Assembly (NCBI GenBank): GCA_017304505.1
Contig: JAFKKQ010000072.1
Span: forward strand, 1 to 8,397
DNA: 8,397 nucleotides
Source of the DNA: Hyphomicrobiales bacterium
GTDB lineage: Bacteria > Pseudomonadota > Alphaproteobacteria > Rhizobiales > Xanthobacteraceae
Direction: 5' to 3'
Shown here: positions 7,309-8,397 of the stretch, piece after piece
Position numbering within the stretch: position 1 is the stretch's first letter
Layout: every line of letters starts with the position of its first letter
Program-made: the position numbers and the translations under genes
The notes under the pieces: model-generated
The model's database searches: none
Told to the model about the DNA's origin: nothing
Seen by the model: only the letters and a program-made list of their open reading frames with translations

Positions 7309-7336
7309 TTGGGTCGCGGTTGCGCCGTTATATAGA
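7309..7336 (+). promoter_or_regulatory. Candidate sigma-70-like promoter for the twin-transmembrane gene
   Basis: TTGGGT (7309-7314) and TATAGA (7331-7336) are separated by 16 bases. The TTATATAGAAT stretch (7328-7338) is the only AT-rich patch in this divergent spacer (7231-7456). The -35 match is modest. Transcription would start near 7343 and leave a leader of about 115 bases. Apart from this, I see no gene or clear structure in the spacer. Confidence 0.35.
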
Positions 7337-7446
7337 ATCGAAACCGGCCGGTGTCCCGATTTCGAAGGTCGCATGCCTGATGCGATCGAAATTGCCGCAA
7401 GTCACGGCACTGAACGACGCAATGGTCATCGCCGGGAGCCGGTGCT

Positions 7447-7450
7447 AGGA
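7447..7450 (+). promoter_or_regulatory. Ribosome binding site of the twin-transmembrane gene
   Basis: AGGA lies six bases before the ATG at 7457-7459. It supports the 64-residue product over the longer frame beginning at 7373. Confidence 0.6.
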
Positions 7451-7456
7451 AACCCC

Positions 7457-7651
7457 ATGTCCGATTTCATGTCACACTACCTGGTTCCGATCGCCATCGG
7501 TGCGGTTGCCGTCGTCCTGGTGCTCGGCCTCATCAACATGATGCGCGGCGGCTCGCCCAACACCTCGCAGCGGCTTATGCGCTTGCGCGTGCTGATGCAG
7601 TTCGTCGCCATCATCGTGATCATGGCCACGATCTGGATTTTGGGGCGTTGA
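7457..7651 (+). CDS. Twin-transmembrane protein with a HIG1-type motif
   Basis: This 64-residue inner-membrane protein has two helices, at about residues 9-28 (LVPIAIGAVAVVLVLGLINM) and 45-62 (VLMQFVAIIVIMATIWIL), joined by a short polar loop MRGGSPNTSQRLMR. The loop and start of helix two read QRLMRLRVLMQ (residues 38-48), which fits the HIG1 signature (I/Q)x3(R/H)xRx3Q exactly. HIG1 proteins of mitochondria (HIGD and Rcf families) bind cytochrome c oxidase and respiratory supercomplexes; bacterial members are mostly annotated as twin-transmembrane proteins of unknown function. I chose the ATG at 7457 because AGGA lies six bases upstream and the length suits the family. An in-frame ATG at 7373 would add 28 polar residues of no recognisable kind. 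The gene lies 121 bases upstream of etfB on the same strand, suggesting but not proving a link to electron transfer from acyl-CoA oxidation. Confidence 0.82.
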   Translation: MSDFMSHYLVPIAIGAVAVVLVLGLINMMRGGSPNTSQRLMRLRVLMQFVAIIVIMATIWILGR

Positions 7652-7680
7652 TACCCCCCGGCGCTGCGTCCGCCTCGGCG

Positions 7681-7709
7681 TTGACCCGGCATAAGGTGGC
7701 GATTAGGGT
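7681..7709 (+). promoter_or_regulatory. Candidate etfB promoter
   Basis: TTGACC (7681-7686, five of six bases of the -35 consensus) and TAGGGT (7704-7709, a weak -10) are 17 bases apart in the 121-base gap before etfB. A perfect short inverted repeat, GGTGCgccGCACC (7707-7719), overlaps the -10 end and the expected start site, so it could be an operator or a 5' hairpin. The predicted leader is about 57 bases. Confidence 0.4.
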
Positions 7710-7754
7710 GCGCCGCACCAATTCCGGGCCTGGATACCGGGGGCAGCGCAGCCC

Positions 7755-7760
7755 GAGGAG
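7755..7760 (+). promoter_or_regulatory. Probable ribosome binding site of etfB, widely spaced
   Basis: GAGGAG ends 12 bases before the ATG at 7773-7775, longer than the usual 5-9. A weaker GAG lies closer to the start. The start itself is secure because [12 protein letters not shown] is the conserved N-terminus of the family. Confidence 0.45.
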
Positions 7761-7772
7761 CCGTTTGAGAAC

Positions 7773-8397
7773 ATGAAGATCGTGGTGCCCGTTAAGCGGG
7801 TGGTGGACAAGGACATCAAGATTCGCGTGAAGGCCGATGGCTCGGGGGTCGAGCTTGCCAACGTGAAAATGTCGATGAATCCGTTCGATGAGATCGCCGT
7901 CGAAGAGGCGATCCGGCTGAAGGAAGCGGGCAAGGCGACCGAAATCGTCGTCGTCTCTGTCGGTCCGCAGCAGGCGTCGGAAACCATCCGCACGGCGCTG
8001 GCGATGGGCGCGGACCGCGGCATCCTGGTCAAATCCGAAGGCCCGGTGGAGCCGCTCGCGGTGGCCAAGATCCTCAAGGCCGTGGTGGACGCCGAGCAGC
8101 CGGGCCTGGTCATTATGGGCAAGCAGGCGATCGACGACGACTGCAACGCCACCGGGCAGATGCTGGCCGCGCTCACCGGCTGGCCGCAGGGCACCTTCGC
8201 CTCCAAGCTTACCGTCGACGGCGACGCCGTCGAGGTGACGCGCGAGGTCGACGGCGGCCTGCAGACCGTCAAGCTGAAGGGGCCGGCGATCGTGACCGTC
8301 GACCTGCGCTTGAACGAGCCGCGCTACGCCAGCCTGCCCAACATCATGAAGGCGAAGAAGAAGCCGATCGAGGACAAGGCACCGGATGCCTATGGCG
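7773..8397 (+). CDS. etfB: Electron transfer flavoprotein beta subunit, 3' end beyond the window
   Basis: EtfB pairs with EtfA to form the soluble FAD/AMP heterodimer that takes electrons from acyl-CoA and related dehydrogenases and passes them to ETF-quinone oxidoreductase. The visible 208 residues begin [12 protein letters not shown] and contain family blocks in order: [16 protein letters not shown] (about 36-51), [23 protein letters not shown] (about 60-82), [21 protein letters not shown] (about 112-132) and [14 protein letters not shown] (about 154-167). The signature segment [18 protein letters not shown] (about 178-195) is the recognition loop that docks on dehydrogenase partners. The family is usually about 249 residues, so roughly 40 are cut off by the window edge. 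The sequence resembles the group I (mitochondrial-type) ETF of general acyl-CoA oxidation, not the nitrogen-fixation FixA type. etfA is expected next, outside the window. A candidate promoter and a widely spaced ribosome site precede it. Confidence 0.96.
   Translation, partial: MKIVVPVKRVVDKDIKIRVKADGSGVELANVKMSMNPFDEIAVEEAIRLKEAGKATEIVVVSVGPQQASETIRTALAMGADRGILVKSEGPVEPLAVAKILKAVVDAEQPGLVIMGKQAIDDDCNATGQMLAALTGWPQGTFASKLTVDGDAVEVTREVDGGLQTVKLKGPAIVTVDLRLNEPRYASLPNIMKAKKKPIEDKAPDAYG

Noticed and set aside
7373..7456. A longer N-terminus for the twin-transmembrane protein from the ATG at 7373
   Set aside because: It would add 28 polar residues unlike the family, whereas the ATG at 7457 has AGGA at good spacing and yields the usual length.
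7642..7657. GGGG...CCCC hairpin across the stop of the twin-transmembrane gene as a terminator
   Set aside because: The stem has four pairs with an eight-base loop and no following T-run, which is too weak to call.
7703..8272. A 189-residue minus-strand frame over etfB
   Set aside because: Ser/Thr-rich shadow of a highly conserved etfB coding sequence.

Overview
The window is GC-rich, densely packed bacterial chromosome. Protein types and codon use point to an alphaproteobacterium, most likely Hyphomicrobiales (Rhizobiales) near the Bradyrhizobium/Rhodopseudomonas/Xanthobacteraceae group. That placement is an inference from recalled family resemblance, not from a search. I see no rRNA, tRNA, CRISPR array, transposase, integrase or attachment site.

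Layout. Positions 1-1062 (+) hold the 3' part of a hybrid sensor histidine kinase. Its kinase and receiver modules appear to be joined by an in-frame internal deletion that removed the receiver's acidic pocket. Three genes follow on the minus strand: a small GlsB/YeaQ-type membrane protein (1049-1303), a YihY/BrkB-family six-helix membrane protein (1419-2267) and a methyl-accepting chemotaxis protein (2413-4407). A divergent, locally AT-rich intergenic region (4408-4616) separates the chemoreceptor from a long acyl-CoA dehydrogenase (4617-6293, +), whose length and sequence best fit (2S)-methylsuccinyl-CoA dehydrogenase of the ethylmalonyl-CoA pathway. An extended-SDR-like NAD(P)-binding protein lies convergent to it (6301-7230, -). 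After a second divergent intergenic region come a 64-residue twin-transmembrane protein with a HIG1-type motif (7457-7651, +) and the start of etfB, the electron transfer flavoprotein beta subunit (7773 to the window edge, +).

How they may work together. The acyl-CoA dehydrogenase and ETF are functional partners: the enzyme's FAD passes electrons to ETF, then to ETF-quinone oxidoreductase and the respiratory chain. The HIG1-like protein next to etfB is suggestive because HIG1 proteins act on respiratory complexes in mitochondria. The left half (kinase, membrane proteins, chemoreceptor) is a collection of envelope and signalling genes with no evident shared pathway. Most of the window is ordinary chromosomal content. 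I did not find a convincing new multi-gene system. The points most worth a second look are the truncated kinase-receiver junction and the HIG1-type gene beside etfB.
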